Below are positions 39,478 through 51,179 of a stretch of DNA of 64,000 nucleotides, piece by piece. Source of the stretch: Nymphaea colorata (Eukaryota; Streptophyta; Magnoliopsida; Nymphaeales; Nymphaeaceae); assembly GCF_008831285.2 (NCBI RefSeq), contig NC_045141.1:2978001-3042000 (forward strand), written 5' to 3'. Within the stretch, counting starts at the first letter, position 1; each line of letters begins with the position of its first letter. The position numbers and the translations under genes are program-made. Below the pieces are notes generated by a model. The model was given only the letters and a program-made list of their open reading frames with translations, was not told where the DNA came from and ran no database searches.

Positions 39478-41767
39478 AGAATTATGCACATTTCAAGTAC
39501 TTTCATGTGAATTGACATTAAACATTGAGTGAGAAAATCGTGATACATTTTGGAAATATAATGTGCATTAAGCTTGCAAGTGGATTCTGGATCTAGGTTT
39601 GATACTGAGAGCTAGATCCAGGTCCAGATCTATAAAAAAGTCTAGAAGATGGACCTAGACATGATATGAAAATCTAGATCATAATTTGATATCTAGGATT
39701 TGAAATTGGATTAATGGATCTGGGCCTATAAAAATAAATCAGATCAAAGACTTGAATATGAGATCCAAATACAGACGTTGGACTTGAATATGAAATCCTG
39801 ATCAGAAATTTAAAATTGAAATGTGAACCTGGACATGACTCGCCCTGGGCTGGGTGGATTCAAACTACGTAGCATGGACTGCAATTATAGTTTTGAAAAC
39901 TGGGTTGATACCTAGGTTGGGCGTAGGTTTATTGGGCTCAACCTAGGTGTTGATTCGATTTGGTGAGAAATTAGGGTAGGCTAAGTCCGAGAATAGGCCT
40001 ATTAGATCCATGTGAATGTATATAAAAAAAATACATGCACTATGGTAATTGACCAAAATACCCCAAGTGTAATTTTGGACTCAAAACAGGTTCAAATGTG
40101 GATACTAATTTGAACCAATGTTCTAAAAATCAAAATAAACCATAAAGCACGGTACATGGGGCCTATACCTTATGTTTATGCATGAAAATATGGCACAAAA
40201 ACAAAATGACCATTTACCGTGTCCGAGAATAGGCCTATTAGATCCACGTGAATGTATATAAAAAAATACATGCACTATGGTAATTGACCAAAATACCCCA
40301 AGTGTAATTTTGGACTCAAAACAGGTTCAAATGTGGATACTAATTTGAACCAATGTTCTAAAAATCAAAATAAACCATAAAGCACGGTACATGGGGCGTA
40401 TACCTTATGTTTATGCATGAAAATATGGCACAAAAACAAAATGACCATTTTATCCATGTGTATTTCTGGAGCTCCAAATGAATTTTTTCATGCTAACTAA
40501 ACTAACATGTGGACCTACTCCTAAATAGTTTATGGTTAAAAGCTTGCCAAAAAAATTCCTCCTTGTTTGCTATAAAAATCAAAAATAAATTTTTACCAAC
40601 CCATATATGTCATGTTTACAAAAGGAGATTGAGTTGAGCCACACAAATCTGGTTCTTATTGAAATTTTCATAGGTGGAGTTGAGAGTTCTTGGACAAAGT
40701 ACCACTAAAAATATGCTGAGACATCAAAAATTGTGATTTAGTTTTGCAAAATTGAGCTCGAGAGTAATTCATGATGTAGCAAGTACTAGCAATGAACTCC
40801 ACAACTTTCAAAACTAAATTGAACTCAAACTAAAATGAATAAACTCAAACCAAACTAAAGAAGTATTACTTTATACATGATAAACATAATCATAGCTCTG
40901 TTTCTGCTCACTCTACTGGGTTGAGCTCAAAGTCAGCTCAAACCTTTGAAAATAGGAGAGAGAAATAGCTCATAAGTGAATTAAACTCAAATAGAAATGA
41001 ATGAACTCAAAAGAAAATAAGGAATCTTGATTTGTATATGATAAACATGATCTTGGCTCAATTTGAATTCATTTTGTTGGGTTGAGCTCAAATCCAACTT
41101 AAACCCCTAAATAAAGGAGAGAGAAAGAGCTTGAAACTGAATTAAACTCAAACGGAGATGAATGAAGTCAAGCCAAAGTAAGAGAAACTTAATTTATGCA
41201 TGATAAACAAGTTTCTAACTCAGTTTCAGCTCTCTGTATTAGCTTGAGTTTAAATCTAGTTCAAACCCCTGAAAACAGGATAGAAAAAGACCCAATAGCA
41301 ATATGCAATTTAGTATAGGACTGAAGCTTGACCTGGGTGACTCAAAGTAAGTGAAATAAAACTTTTCACTATCAAGGTAAATTTGTTTTCAACTTGGTTA
41401 AGTTAAAGATTACAGTTTCAAGTTTTGGTGAACTGATTTGAGTTACATGGGAATGGACTTCAGGCAGGGATAACCCGAGTAAGTTGATTCTAACAAATAT
41501 CCTAGAATCATGTAAAGTTGAGAAATGACTTAATTGCTCAAATGTTAGGCCTAGGTAATGCCAAGATGTAGGGGAAAAGTAATAATTTTTAGCTTGAATG
41601 ACCTAGGTAGTCTAAGTCTAGGTACTCAATGCTGGTATAAAAAATGCTTGTTTGGCTCAGAAATGACCATTTGTTGTTGAAATTTGGTCTTTGAAATGAA
41701 TCTTGAAATCTCATCGGGAAGAGTAAAATGATCATTTTGGACTTGGTAAAAATTTTAGCAGTTCACA
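39478..41767 (+). repeat. 2.2-kb direct repeat, copy 2 (candidate 3' LTR)
   Basis: Same order of blocks as 22754-24948, much diverged. It contains a recent 236-bp tandem duplication (39985-40455) not present in copy 1, and three units of the AACTCAAA/ATGATAAA array (about 40813-41290). It ends TTCACA at 41767. Confidence 0.7.
39985..40455 (+). repeat. Near-perfect 236-bp tandem duplication
   Basis: Unit 1 (39985-40220) and unit 2 (40221-40455) both start GTCCGAGAATAGGCC. By eye they differ at two bases and one A-run length, so the duplication is far younger than the repeat that holds it. Confidence 0.93.
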
Positions 41768-42211
41768 CTTTGTATAAGAGATATAAATTCAAAATTTTGG
41801 ACAGCTGAATTTCTGGAAAATTTGATCTATATTATCAAAAGATACTCTTCTAAAAGGCAACACCTGAAGATCACAACAAGTAATTCTGTAGGAACAAGAT
41901 TTATGTAATGAAAAACTAAGTTGATGCTTAAATCCAATTGGTGAATCGCACATATGCACCAGATTCTCAAATTATGTAATGAAGGGTACTTCTTAACAGT
42001 CAAACATGAAGCAGTCGTCTGCACAGTTGAACATGGGATCAGAATCCTAAAAATCATGGAGCTGACTTCTTTAATATTAACAATGATAGACAGCCTTTGG
42101 AAACAGTTTTCAACCAGAAATTGATAACTCAGTTTTTCCTTGCTGTCATTATAACATGCCAAGTGTGAGAATGAGTTTAGAGTAGTTTCTTATCGAAAAT
42201 TTTAAGACTAC
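41768..42211. other. Probable intron or intergenic DNA
   Basis: Lies on the 3' side of the minus-strand exon at 42212-42444 and starts, on that strand, with a plausible GT donor. A minus-strand open stretch (41827-42162) has no convincing protein pattern; a possible AG acceptor precedes 42016, but its exon status cannot be judged. Confidence 0.4.
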
Positions 42212-42444
42212 CTTTCTGATGCCAATATATAAAGCGTGCACCCTTTTTATTTGGCAAGGAACGTAACCTAACGAGAATAATTGAGGTTCATCAAGCCGAC
42301 CGCTCAAGTTAGTCTTCCACTCATTACACTTCTCAATCATATTCAGTTGCCAAAATGAGTTTTCCATAAGAAAAGGTGCACTGTCACGTCCAAGTGTGAT
42401 GTCCTGATAGCACCGTTGTATCCCATAAGAATTTGAGGAGTTGG
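42212..42444 (-). CDS. Exon of an unrecognised host gene
   Basis: On the minus strand a pyrimidine-rich AG acceptor (CTTGCTTTGCAG, ending at 42445) is followed by 233 bp open in one frame and then an AAAG/GTAGTC donor (42211). The 77 complete codons read as a natural, mixed-composition protein: SYGIQRCYQDITLGRD, NSFWQLNMIEKCNEW, then LDEPQLFSLGYVPCQIKRVH and ALYIGIRK. It is rich in Trp, Cys and Tyr, unlike the repeat-derived frames around it, and has no stop. I do not recognise the family. It is on the same strand as BIO1 and 2.2 kb beyond its stop codon, so it could belong to the next gene downstream or to a gene fragment. Neighbouring exons were not found. Confidence 0.5.
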
Positions 42445-44654
42445 CTGCAAAGCAAGTTAAATTTGCACCAGATCAAGCCCCCGTATCAACTTCAGATCGA
42501 GTATTATAACTTCACATGGGATGTAAGTGGTTCAAAAACCAAGCCACTTTTAAAGTGATAACTACCACGGAATTAACTGGTTCAAAATCTTTTAACTGAG
42601 GGTTTTCATGCCGTAACAGATGTTATAGCCCGAAGGTTATTCCAAAGACTCGATTTTGTAAAATTCACGGGCGTTTTTCTTGAAAATGAGAGTCGAAGTG
42701 TTAGATTTTTCCTTCAGAAGGAATTGCAAAGAACTGCCCAACTTTTCGACAATAACAAGTAGGTGCCTGGCTTTTCAAACACCACAAACAAGCACCTAGC
42801 TTTTCCATCATATTCACAAATAGTCGCACCTTTTAAAGAAAATATTAAAATAAATAATTGAATGACATGTTTGGCCTTGTAAAATTATTTGAAAGTAAAA
42901 ATGAAAAAAAAAAGAAAAAGAAATTCACCAGCCAGTGCAGCCACTCGGGCGGCGAGGATCAAGAAGGTGGGTCAAGGCAGCGGCATCCCCTTGCTGCCCA
43001 GCAGGGGTCGAGAGGGGGGAGGGGGCCCGGGGATGCCGTGCCCGCAACCCTTTTAACACACTCGAGCTTAGCTAGCCATAGAGGGTTGGGGCGGCAGTAT
43101 TGAGGGTCGAAAGCATTCAGATCCGACAAGCTGCCACTCGTACGCTCGTCGCCCAGCCACCCCAACCCTTACTGCCGAACGAGGTTTAATGGCACCCTCC
43201 GTCTCCCCTTGCCGGCCATACAATGATGGTTGGGGATCCCGTCTCTCCACGACTCGTCTCCGTCCGATCGGCGAGGAGCAGCGGTGCAAATTTTTTTCGT
43301 TTCTGTTCTTATAAATAATCGTTCTTATAAATAATCTTGATTGAAGGGGCCGACGCCAATGTATCTTTTATTTATTATTTTAATATTTTATTTTATGGAG
43401 CAGCAGCCAGCAGGTTGAGTTTCAGGTGAACGTTAGGCGGCTTTTTGAGGTGTGTAAGCCGGCCATTTGCTATTGACTCTTTTATTGGTCTCTTTGTAGT
43501 TTAATATTTTTTTACAAAGCAACAGCTTGGTATAGCAGTTACCTCAAGTACTTTCCATGAAACAGGTTAGCATACTTTCACATTAGCACTGTTTTAGAAC
43601 AATATAAGACGCATACAATGGCATTTTATCGAGCAGCAAGGGCGTCTTCTATGGTTGTCAAGGTTGATTAGACAACCACCCACTTAGGTCGGGTATTACT
43701 GGAAACCCTCAAAGGAATGTACTCCATGAGTGCATACGACACTCGACTTGTGATATTCAGCATGGAATGCGTCAAAAAAGTCTTACCAAAATACTTAGAG
43801 GAAGTGTTATATGAATCAGATACAGAATTAACTTGACAAGGCTACTGATCGAATTTGTTCTGAGTGAGCAGCAGAAGCATTTCATCCGTCAGTAAAGACA
43901 CGAAACTCTCACCCAGCCCCTCATTCCCCTAAGGGTACAGAACGATGCCTCAAACTGCTGCCCCATTGTGCTTCAGCTTGCACATCGTGACATTTCATTT
44001 ACAGCAGCATAAGAGTCCTTGAAATTTGAAAGGAAAACCAACCACCTACCAGCTCACACCAACCCCCTTGGGTACAGGTTCCCGATTAAATCAGTTGATT
44101 CATGGGTTCAACTGAATCAGTAGTGAATTAGTAAAAAATATAATTAGATTTGTTTTTTAAAAACAAAATGGAAATATGCACATATATAAGAAATAAAAAA
44201 TAAAAAAAACCCTTAAAATATTAAAAAAATCTTTTAAGAAATAATAAGGATGAGAGATGTCGCAACCCTTTATCAACTAATGAATTGATTTAACAGATTT
44301 GTGTCAGACAACACTCCTCCGAACTTGAAATAGCTAAAAACCTTCGATTCCAAACTGATCTGGGCGACTGTTTTTAATTTAATACGCAAAAACAAGCTCA
44401 TGAAATTACAATAATTTAGTAAATCATTTTTAAAATAAATTATTCATGTTTGTGAGTTCGATCATGAAGATTCAATATATTGCCAAAATCAATAGTACAC
44501 TGGGGTGACGAAAAGAAGAATAAAAAGCCTCAAATGATTAAAGGATCTAGATTGACAACTGACGAAACAAACAAAGATAATTTTTTTTCAGTTTCGATCA
44601 ACATATCATATCATCTAACCAGAAGCAATGCAGTTAATGTTTCAGCAAAACCAG
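42445..44654. other. Intergenic or intronic DNA with a GC-rich island
   Basis: 42925-43290 is strikingly GC-rich (including GGGGGGAGGGGGCCCGGGG at about 43014-43032) in an otherwise AT-rich neighbourhood. It could be a promoter or first exon, but no frame was convincing. 43311-43342 repeats GTTCTTATAAATAATC twice. 44480-44654 would be the 3' UTR of BIO1 on the minus strand; no canonical AATAAA was noticed there. Confidence 0.4.
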
Positions 44655-44829
44655 CTAAAACGTGTTGGTCCCACTGATTCTCTCATACACTTTCTCAAGG
44701 ACCTGACGACACACCTGAGGACATGTGCACGGACCACACATAAGGTAAATAACATTCCCCAGGGGCCTCAAGTAAATACCATCACGACGAAGTTCCCGTA
44801 TAAGAAAGCTGGAACAGAGCGATGCATAC
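44655..44829 (-). CDS. BIO1: BIO3-BIO1 last exon (DAPA aminotransferase C-terminus)
   Basis: BIO1 is 7,8-diaminopelargonic acid aminotransferase, a PLP enzyme that uses S-adenosylmethionine as amino donor in mitochondrial biotin synthesis; in plants it is usually fused behind dethiobiotin synthetase (BIO3). This exon follows an AG acceptor (TTTTTGTGCAG, on the minus strand) and encodes GYASLCSSF, IYLRPLGNVIYLMCGPCT and CPQVCRQVLEKVY, then stops at 44655-44657. The block RPLGNVIYLMCGPCT is the conserved C-terminal signature of the enzyme. The first base of the exon completes a glycine codon split with the exon at 56844-56956, so phases agree across a 12-kb intron. No lesion is visible. Confidence 0.93.
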
Positions 44830-45545
44830 CTGCACAAAAATGGCAAGTTACTTTCTGCCAAATGGGAAAATATTCAGAATCTTCCAAACCAAATCAACCA
44901 AGGAAGAGCATGTAAATAAGATGGCATATGCACAAATACTTGGCTTAATTTCACAATGACTGGCAAGCATCTTTTTTCTTCTGCAAATTACATTATTCAA
45001 CATTCAAAGTAACATTCATCAAAATGACTGGCTTTTTGCAATGAAGCTGGTTTCTTGTCAAAATGGAAAACAAAATACAACCTGCAAGAGGATTCCAAAT
45101 ATGCACATCAGCTCTCTTCTGAAAGGCATGCCTAACCACAAGCTGCCTGTGAGGGGGCCTTCCCCCAGCTCATCTTGACAAACAACAAAGCACAAGCTAC
45201 GGAAGTGCTAAGGCTTACTCAGGCCCCAAACGCTTGACCACCAGTTTAGATTGGATGTTCCCAAGTGACCTGCCAGGTGAAAATGCCTAAGCTCGCCTAG
45301 GTTCCCAATAACTTCGGTGTTCCTTTTTCAACCCAGATTTTTATTTCCTTTCCATCTTCTTTCCTTTTTCTTTTGTCTTCTATTGGCATTTGAACCAGAT
45401 CTTCCTTTTTCTTCTTTTGGCAGTTCAGCCAGAACCCTTTTTTCTTCTTTTGTCAATCAAGTGTTTTTTTTTTCTCTCTTATTACTTTTTTGTAAATTTT
45501 CTTATTCTCAAAGTTGCCATGATTTGCTTCAAAATTGAAGTAATG

Positions 45546-46010
45546 GATGCAAGGTCACATCCTTCACCTTGGGACATTTACAACCTTTTCGAAGTTGGCT
45601 TGATCAAACTGTCTTGCGTTGCTTTGTCCTCCTTGATTGAATGTTTCTCCGCCATGATGAGAATGTTCGCCACAGTTTTGTGGCTGCTCTTCTTTAGGTT
45701 TAGGACATTGAGGTCTTATGTGGCCTAGTTGATGACAAAAGAGACAAATAACTTTATACTCCCCCTTGTATTGATTCTTAAAATTAGGAGGCTTATAAGG
45801 TTTAATATTGCCACTGGGTCTTGGTGCAGCCAAAACTTTGGAAACAAGCACTATCATCACCTTTATTCATATTTATTTTAGTTTCTTCTTCTCCAATCAA
45901 TTTGGTAAGAAAACGAACAGGAGGAGCCGTGGAAGCTATTAGGACAGACCTAATTTGTTCGAATTTGGGTCTCAATCTTTGCAAGAATTAAAAAAAAATA
46001 GCAGTGAATT
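45546..46010 (-). pseudogene. copia gag fragment, minus strand
   Basis: Reads on the minus strand as a gag C-terminal half: RPKFEQIRSVLIAS and LTKLIGEEETK (about 45802-45984), then after a frame change a region with the zinc knuckle CLFCHQLGHIRPQC (CX2CX4HX4C, about 45710-45751) and a Gln/Asn/His-rich tail. No LTRs or pol parts accompany it. It lies head to head with the plus-strand gag of copia-C that begins about 14 bp away, so it comes from a different insertion or a rearranged copy. Confidence 0.8.
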
Positions 46011-46023
46011 ATATGAAGTATGG

Positions 46024-46447
46024 ATAAACTTACATAAGAATAGATAAAAAGGATATTTTGCAAGTGATAGCAGTGAACTTGGATGGGTCAAACTATCCTT
46101 ATTGGGCAAAATATATGAAGGCAGTTTTGAAAGGGCTCAGTTGTGGGAGTATATTGATGGGTTTAGAAGAGAGCCCAAAGATCATGACAAAGACTTTGAA
46201 ACAACTTTGGGTGAATGGGATAAAAATAATACCGAAGTTAAGGTTACTTGGAGCAATGGAACCTAATATTGCTTAAAGTATAGTCAAATTTGAGAGTGCC
46301 AAAGATATTTGGAAGTACCTTAGATTGATGTATGTGCAATCAAACTGGGCAAGAAGCTATCAGTTGGAGCACGATTTGAGAAGTTAACAGCCAGGGAATG
46401 AGCCTATTCAAGTTTCCTTTGTAAAGTTTAAATAAATATAAGATGAT
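46024..46447 (+). pseudogene. copia-C gag, part 1 (interrupted by copia-B)
   Basis: Plus-strand gag N-terminal region: AVNLDGSNYPYWAKYMKAVL, LLGAMEPNIA, then after a TAA FESAKDIWKYLRLMY and the YQLEHDLRS block. This is the UBN2-type capsid domain of copia. It is cut at 46447, where copia-B inserted; the text resumes at 51784 after the target duplication ATGAT. Confidence 0.85.
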
Positions 46448-46624
46448 TGATAAATTTCAAGAGAACTAATCTTTGATTAACCTCGAAAGAAACCCTAACT
46501 CCTCTTTATATAGACTAGAGGAGAGGGAAAAGTTACAAGAAAGTCATTAAAAGAAACATTATTACACAAGTGCCCTCTCAAGCCTAATATTGAATATAAA
46601 CACGTCTTAACACTCCCCCTCAAG
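46448..46624 (-). repeat. 3' LTR and polypurine tract of copia-B
   Basis: LTR 46448-46612, TG...CA. Immediately inside it (46613-46624) the minus strand reads TTGAGGGGGAG, the polypurine tract. On the minus strand a TATA box (TATATAAA) sits at 46505-46512. The LTR falls in the sense direction relative to BIO1. Confidence 0.94.
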
Positions 46625-49600
46625 TTGGAGCGTATATGTCAAACAAGCTCAACTTGGAACAACAACTTTGGAATGGTCCTCTTGCAAGAGCTTTAGTAAA
46701 AATATCAGCCGTTTGCCCTGTAGTTGAAATATGGGAGGTACTTACAAACCCCTTTTGAATCATGTCTCTGGTATAGTGACAATCTACTTCAACATGCTTG
46801 GTTCTCTCATGGAAAGCAGGATTATTAGCAATAAACACAGCAGCTTTGTTATCACCTAACAATTGCATAGGAAGAGGCACTTCCACAGTAAGATCCAACA
46901 TCAGAGATCTAACCCACATAACTTCAGCAGTAGCCTGAGCCATAGCTCTATACTCAGATTCTGCACTTGATCTGGCAACCACTGTCTGCTTCTTACTCTT
47001 CCATGTGACCAAGTTGGATCCAATAAACACACAAAATCCAGTAGTGGATTTTCTGTCAAGGTGACATCCCGCATAATCAGCATCAACATACACAGATATA
47101 GTGAGAGATGTACCATTTTGAAAGAAGAGTCCCGTTCCTGGTGAATTTTTCTGATACCTGAGAATCATCATAGCAGCATCCCAATGGACTTTCTTGGGCT
47201 TATCCATAAATTGACTCACTCTGCTGACAGCATAGGCAATATCAGGTCGAGTAACAGTGATATATAGGAGCTTCCCAACAATCCCTCTATATTGTCTAGC
47301 ATCAACATCTTCAGTATCATCATCATACAAGCGAGTATTGATGTCCATGGGTGTAGAGGCAGGTCGACATCCTAGCATACCTGTCTCTTGCAAAACATCA
47401 GTAACATATTTCCTTTGATACATGATAAGACCCTTCTGATTTCTGGCAAACTCAATACCTAGGAAATAGCGTAGTTCACCAAGATCCTTGGTGACAAAGT
47501 GTCGTCCAAGGACATCCTTGATGTTGGAAATCCCCTGAATATCATCCCCTGTAACAATGATATCATCAACATAGACAAGAACTATTACTGTACCTGTAGA
47601 AGTTTTCTTGACAAAAAGGGAATGATCGGCCGAAGAACGTCTGAAGCCCTCATTCTCAATATTCTCTGATAATTTTTGGAACCAAGCTCGAGGACTTTGT
47701 TTCAGACCATAAATTGCCTTTCTCAATCTGCACACTTTCTGACACTCCCCCTCAACAACAAACCCTGGTGGTTGCTGCATATACACTTCTTCATGTAGGT
47801 CACCATACAGAAAGGCATTTTTGACATCAAGCTGTGATAGAGACCAATTCTTGCTGACTGCAACAGCGAGAAGAACCCGTAAAGAAGCATGTCGTGCCAC
47901 AGGAGAGAAGGTATCATAATAATCAACCCCATAAGTCTGAGTATAGCCTTTAGCAACCAGGCGAGCCTTATATCTCTCAATGCTGCCATCTGGTCTGTAT
48001 TTAACAGTAAATACCCATCTGCAACCAACAATAGCTGCATCAGATGAAGGAGTAACTAGTGTTCAGGTGCCTCTAGACTGAAGAGCATCCATCTCTTCTT
48101 GCATTGCTGCGGCCCATTTGGGATCAGAAAGAGCGTCCATGGGAGTCTGTGGAAGAGCTACAGCCGACAGTCCCTTGACAAACTGTCGGTAAGTAGGAGT
48201 GAGTCTATCCATGGATAAATGACCAGAGAGAGGATGCAAAGTGCAACTGCGTTTGCCTTTCCTTTGAGCAATGGGCATATCAAGTTCATTAATATGAGGA
48301 CCAGGAGCATGCTCTGGAGAGTCTCCTGTGTCATCATCACATAAAGAATTGTCAGCAGAATTTGTGTGTTCAGGAATTACCTTGGGCGTGCTGGGTGAAG
48401 GCACAGGAGCACAGTGGGCAGGTTCAACAGGTTTAGTGCGACGTTGGTAGATAGCCCAAAAACGCGAAGCAACTGGTTGTGGACAACTCATGAGAGGTAA
48501 AGGAAGGTGGACTTCATCACTAAATTCAGGCACCCGTAATTGAGTTCCATTTGGAGAGAAATAAGAGGTTGACTCAAAAAATGTAACATCAGCACTCACA
48601 TAATATCGACGAGTAGAAGGATCATAACAGCGATATCCCTTTTGAGTGCGGGAATAACCAACAAAGATCGTTTTGATAGCCCGAGGGGATAACTTATCTC
48701 TCCCAGGACCAAGCAACTGAACAAAGGCAACACATCCAAAAATACGAGGGGCAACAGAAAACAATTCTCTGTCAGGAAAAAGGACAGAGAAAGGAATAAG
48801 ATCTCCCAACACAGATGACGGCATGCGATTAATAAGATAGCATGCTGTAAGAACAGCATCTCCCCAGTAAGAATGGGGAACATGGCTGTGGATGATAATG
48901 GTTCTGGCGACATCAAGAATATGTCGGTGTTTTCTTTCAGCAACCCCATTTTGTTGAGAGGTATAGGCACAAGAAGTTTGGTGAATGATACCCTTATTCC
49001 TGAAAAATTGTTCTAAAGAGGAAGCACAGAATTCAAGAGCATTGTCAAAGCGCACAATCTTGACACAAGTATCAAACTGAGTCAGAATTTCATTGATAAA
49101 ATTTTTGATTACATGACCCGCTTCAGATTTGTGTTTCATAAGAAAAACCCAACTAACACGACTGTAATCATCAACAGCAACAAGATAATACCGATGACCC
49201 TGAAGGTCAGGAGTACGACTGGGGCCCCAAACATCAAAATGAAGTAACTCAAACACAGAGTGGCTACTTCTACTGGACCGCGGAGGAAAGGATGACCGAT
49301 GGTGTTTGCCTAACTGACAAGACTCACATTGAAAAGAAGACTTATGAGACAGCTGAGGGAGAACATGCAGCAGTTTCTGAAACGGGAGATGTCCAAAACG
49401 TAAATGCCAAGTATAAGCCGAGGATGAGGACAACCCCGACGAGGTAGATCCAGCAAAAGGAAAGGAATGCACTAGCCTGTAGAGACCTCCCTGTTCACGG
49501 CCACTGCCAATCACCCTGCCCGTCAGTATATCCTGAAACACAAGAGAGGAAGAGTCAAATATAGCACGACAATTTAATTCTCTGGTAATCTGACTGATAG

Positions 49601-50858
49601 AAAGTAGGCTATGGGGGAATTCTGGTGCATGAAGAACGTGCTGCAGCGGCAATGATGAAGTAAGTTGGACCTCTCCATGTCCAACAACTGGTGAATATTT
49701 TCCATCTGCTAGAATAACCGAACGACCCGGTGGAGTAGGGACGTAAGAGGTGAATTGCGCCTTATCCCCACAGAGATGTGTCGATGCACCAGAATCAATA
49801 AGCCAATCTGTAGGGTCAGTAGCAGAGCAGACTGTATAGGCAGAATACATACCAGATGAAGAAGCACTCGCAGCGGTAGGAACAGTAGAAGTGGTCGGAC
49901 CAGGGGCTTGATGGGCTCGGTCGCCAATCAAGTTCCTCAACTGAGAGAGAATGTCATCTACATGCAACTCACTAGAGGAGGCAGTGTGCTGAGGCTGAGG
50001 CTGCTCGGGAGAATCAGTAGATACAGTTTGATTTGCAAAAGCTGGACGGCCATGTTTCTGCCAACACTTATCCACAGTATGACCAATGCGGTGACAAAAC
50101 TGACATACAGGGCGCGAAGGGGTATTGCCATGGCCACGGCCCCCTCGTCCTCTGGCAAAAAAGGGTCCACCTCTGCCACGAGTAGCAAGCATAGCAGAAG
50201 TGGTATCAGGAACAGTCGATGTAGAGATCGGAATTCTGCTTAGCCTACTGTAAGCCTCATCAATAGGAGGAATCGAGGGACTAGTAAGCATTTGGTTCTT
50301 TGCTGATTCATAAACAGAGTCTAAACCAGAAAGAAATACCCCTACCATAAGCATATCTCTGTATGCCTTTTGTTGTTCACACTTGCATGCGGGAAAGTAG
50401 CTATTCAGTCTCTCAAACATGGACTTGAGACTAGAATAATAAGTGTGAAGAGGTCGGCCATCTTGTCGCATCTGATGAATATCATGATGAAGCTGCATAA
50501 TGCGCGTTTCATTTCTTGCCTGTGAATACGTGGCAGCAAGGGAATCCCACATATCCTTTGCACTTTCCTTGTGCAAGACTTCATTTGCAATTTCTTGAGA
50601 GAGAGTACCAACAATCCATACCATAACCAACGAATTATCTTTGAACCAAGTAGTATATTTTCCAACCTTCTGTACGGGCTCGGGCTCCAATATGAGATAT
50701 TCCTTGTCATGAGCGATCAAGGTTCTTTTTACTTGCATGGCCCACATCTCGTAATTACCCCCATCCATTTTGGTGATAATGCTGGAAAATGGGGAACTCT
50801 TCATCTCTCCCGACGATACAAAGGAAGAGGTATTAGCTCCACTACTAATTTCAGACAT
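46620..50858 (-). pseudogene. copia-B Gag-Pol polyprotein, one in-frame stop
   Basis: A 1,412-codon frame open from ATG at 50858 to TGA at 46620 except for one TGA at 48063-48065 (codon 932), where relatives have tryptophan at the start of the RT region. Domains in order: capsid (about residues 20-230); zinc knuckle CQFCHRIGHTVDKC (about 252-265); protease DSG (about 355-357); integrase with D542, D605 and E641, giving exactly 35 residues between the last two (D,D35E); RT with intact YVDD; RNase H with YVDADYAGC, SSAESEYRA and DNKAA. No catalytic residue is missing. A single nonsense change, or a read-through codon, is all that separates it from a full polyprotein; I class it as a pseudogene on sequence alone. 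Confidence 0.93.
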
Positions 50859-50940
50859 CTTTTAACTAAAAAAAAAAGGAGGAAACCGTCCACTACTAAT
50901 TTCAGACATCTTTTAACTAAAAAAGAAAGGAGGAAACCGA
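50839..50940 (-). repeat. 51-bp tandem duplication over the copia-B start codon, creating a uORF
   Basis: Units 50839-50889 and 50890-50940 are almost identical and each includes the ATG context of gag. The upstream ATG (50907-50909, minus strand) is 51 nt before the gag ATG and in the same frame, but its frame ends at a TAA one codon before the real start. The result is a 15-codon upstream ORF whose first seven residues copy the gag N-terminus. Confidence 0.9.
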
Positions 50941-51179
50941 GCCACGGAATAAGAAGCGCAGAAATATACAATCACATGTATATAACTACGAAAAGATCAT
51001 AAAGATGATAGCAACCAATACTCAATCAGACGAGACATGTTGACCTGGACGAGAAGACGGCTGTGTAAAAGAGAGCAGACTGAACGAAAGAGCCAGAGAG
51101 GACGCTGGCAGAACAGGCGAAGCATCAACGGGCGCAGGCGTTCAGTCTGCTAGGCGGAGCAGCGACAGACAGCGGAGCA

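Larger units (their letters stand above)
22754..41767 (+). mobile_element. Large degenerate Ty3/gypsy element, Tat/Ogre type (tentative limits)
   Basis: A plus-strand gypsy gene order (extra ORF, gag, protease, RT/RNase H) lies at 27.5-33.4 kb between two directly oriented, related 2.2-kb repeats (22754-24948 and 39478-41767). Both repeats start TGCTCAACAAAGAATT and end TTCACA, as LTRs do. Subtracting the solo LTR nested at 35391-38757 leaves about 15.6 kb, a normal size for Tat/Ogre elements. Against this: no matching target duplication was found, the repeats are very divergent, and no clear primer-binding site is seen after 24948. The limits are therefore inference; the coding core is secure. 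Confidence 0.45.

Noticed and set aside
41827-42162. 111-codon minus-strand frame as a second exon of the unknown gene
   Set aside because: Composition is not convincing, and splice sites could not be matched in phase with the exon at 42212-42444.
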